A stretch of 40,599 nt of DNA from Mnemiopsis leidyi (taxonomy: Eukaryota; Ctenophora; Tentaculata; Lobata; Bolinopsidae): NCBI GenBank assembly GCA_000226015.1, contig JH152712.1, forward strand, positions 4,363 through 44,961, read 5' to 3'. The notes under the pieces were generated by a model, which worked only from the letters and a program-made list of their open reading frames with translations, did not search any database and had not been told where the DNA came from. Numbering within the stretch: the first letter of the stretch is position 1; every line of letters starts with the position of its first letter. Shown piece after piece: positions 40,364 to 40,599 of this stretch. The translations under genes were made by a program, and so were the position numbers.

Positions 40364-40599
40364 AACTAACTCTAACTCTAACTCTAACTCTAACTCTAAC
40401 TCTAACTCTAACTCTAACTCTAACTCTAACTCTAACTCTAACTCTAACTCTAACTCTAACTCTAACTCTAACTCTAACTCTAACTCTAACTCTAACTCTA
40501 ACTCTAACTCTAACTCTAACTCTAACTCTAACTCTAACTCTAACTCTAACTCTAACTCTAACTCTAACTCTAACTCTAACTCTAACTCTAACTCTAACT
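40364..40599. repeat. (CTAACT)n satellite reaching the window end
   Basis: About 39 near-perfect hexamers of CTAACT (reverse complement AGTTAG, that is TTAGAG) run to the last base. The unit differs by one base from the metazoan telomere repeat TTAGGG. On this strand the C-rich form points toward the right edge, opposite to a right-hand chromosome end. An interstitial array or a contig break is therefore more likely than a telomere. Confidence 0.85.

Noticed and set aside
40364-40599. Chromosome-end telomere
   Set aside because: The strand orientation is wrong for a right-hand end and the unit is TTAGAG rather than TTAGGG.

Overview
The window looks like nuclear DNA of a non-vertebrate, probably early-branching, metazoan. 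It is AT-rich and intron-rich with GT-AG introns and abundant mini- and microsatellites. It carries animal-specific families: a DEG/ENaC sodium channel, a sushi protein and a Jupiter/HN1-like (JPT) protein. An 11-N gap shows it is a draft assembly. I cannot name the phylum from sequence alone. No prokaryotic, viral or CRISPR features were seen. All gene models are hand-spliced: reading phase was carried through each intron, and every complete model ends at a stop with a coding length divisible by three.

Left part (1-23.7 kb): one long plus-strand gene of about 19 exons (609-23631) encodes an 816-aa protein with two CCCH zinc fingers, a helical middle, a cysteine-rich zinc-ribbon-like module, AMN1/FBXL-like leucine-rich repeats and an acidic tail. 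Its two largest introns hold antisense genes. The first (7232-14525) contains a coiled-coil tail-anchored protein and a DEG/ENaC channel with a PAN/Apple-like domain inserted in its ectodomain. The second (16539-23180) contains a 2.6-kb tandem duplication of a small secreted beta-sandwich plus sushi gene, with one copy broken by a poly(A)-tailed insertion, and a tRNA-derived SINE. A pogo/mariner-type MITE lies in another intron.

Middle part (25.4-32.8 kb): three minus-strand genes follow. They encode a secreted or ER-targeted double glutaredoxin-like protein (CGWC and CPHC sites), a 117-aa Jupiter/HN1-like microtubule-associated protein, and a single-exon secreted protein made of three proline-rich repeats with a TATA box. 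Intron 2 of the Jupiter/HN1-like gene is mostly a 31-bp minisatellite that repeats the gene's own 5' splice site.

Right part (32.8-40.6 kb): mostly non-coding. It holds the 3' end of an unrecognised minus-strand gene (36.8-37.9 kb), a few isolated exon-like segments, a minisatellite at 38.5 kb and a (CTAACT)n array that runs off the edge.

The genes do not form an obvious pathway. The notable themes are antisense genes nested in introns, minisatellites seeded at splice sites, and unusual domain combinations in secreted or membrane proteins.
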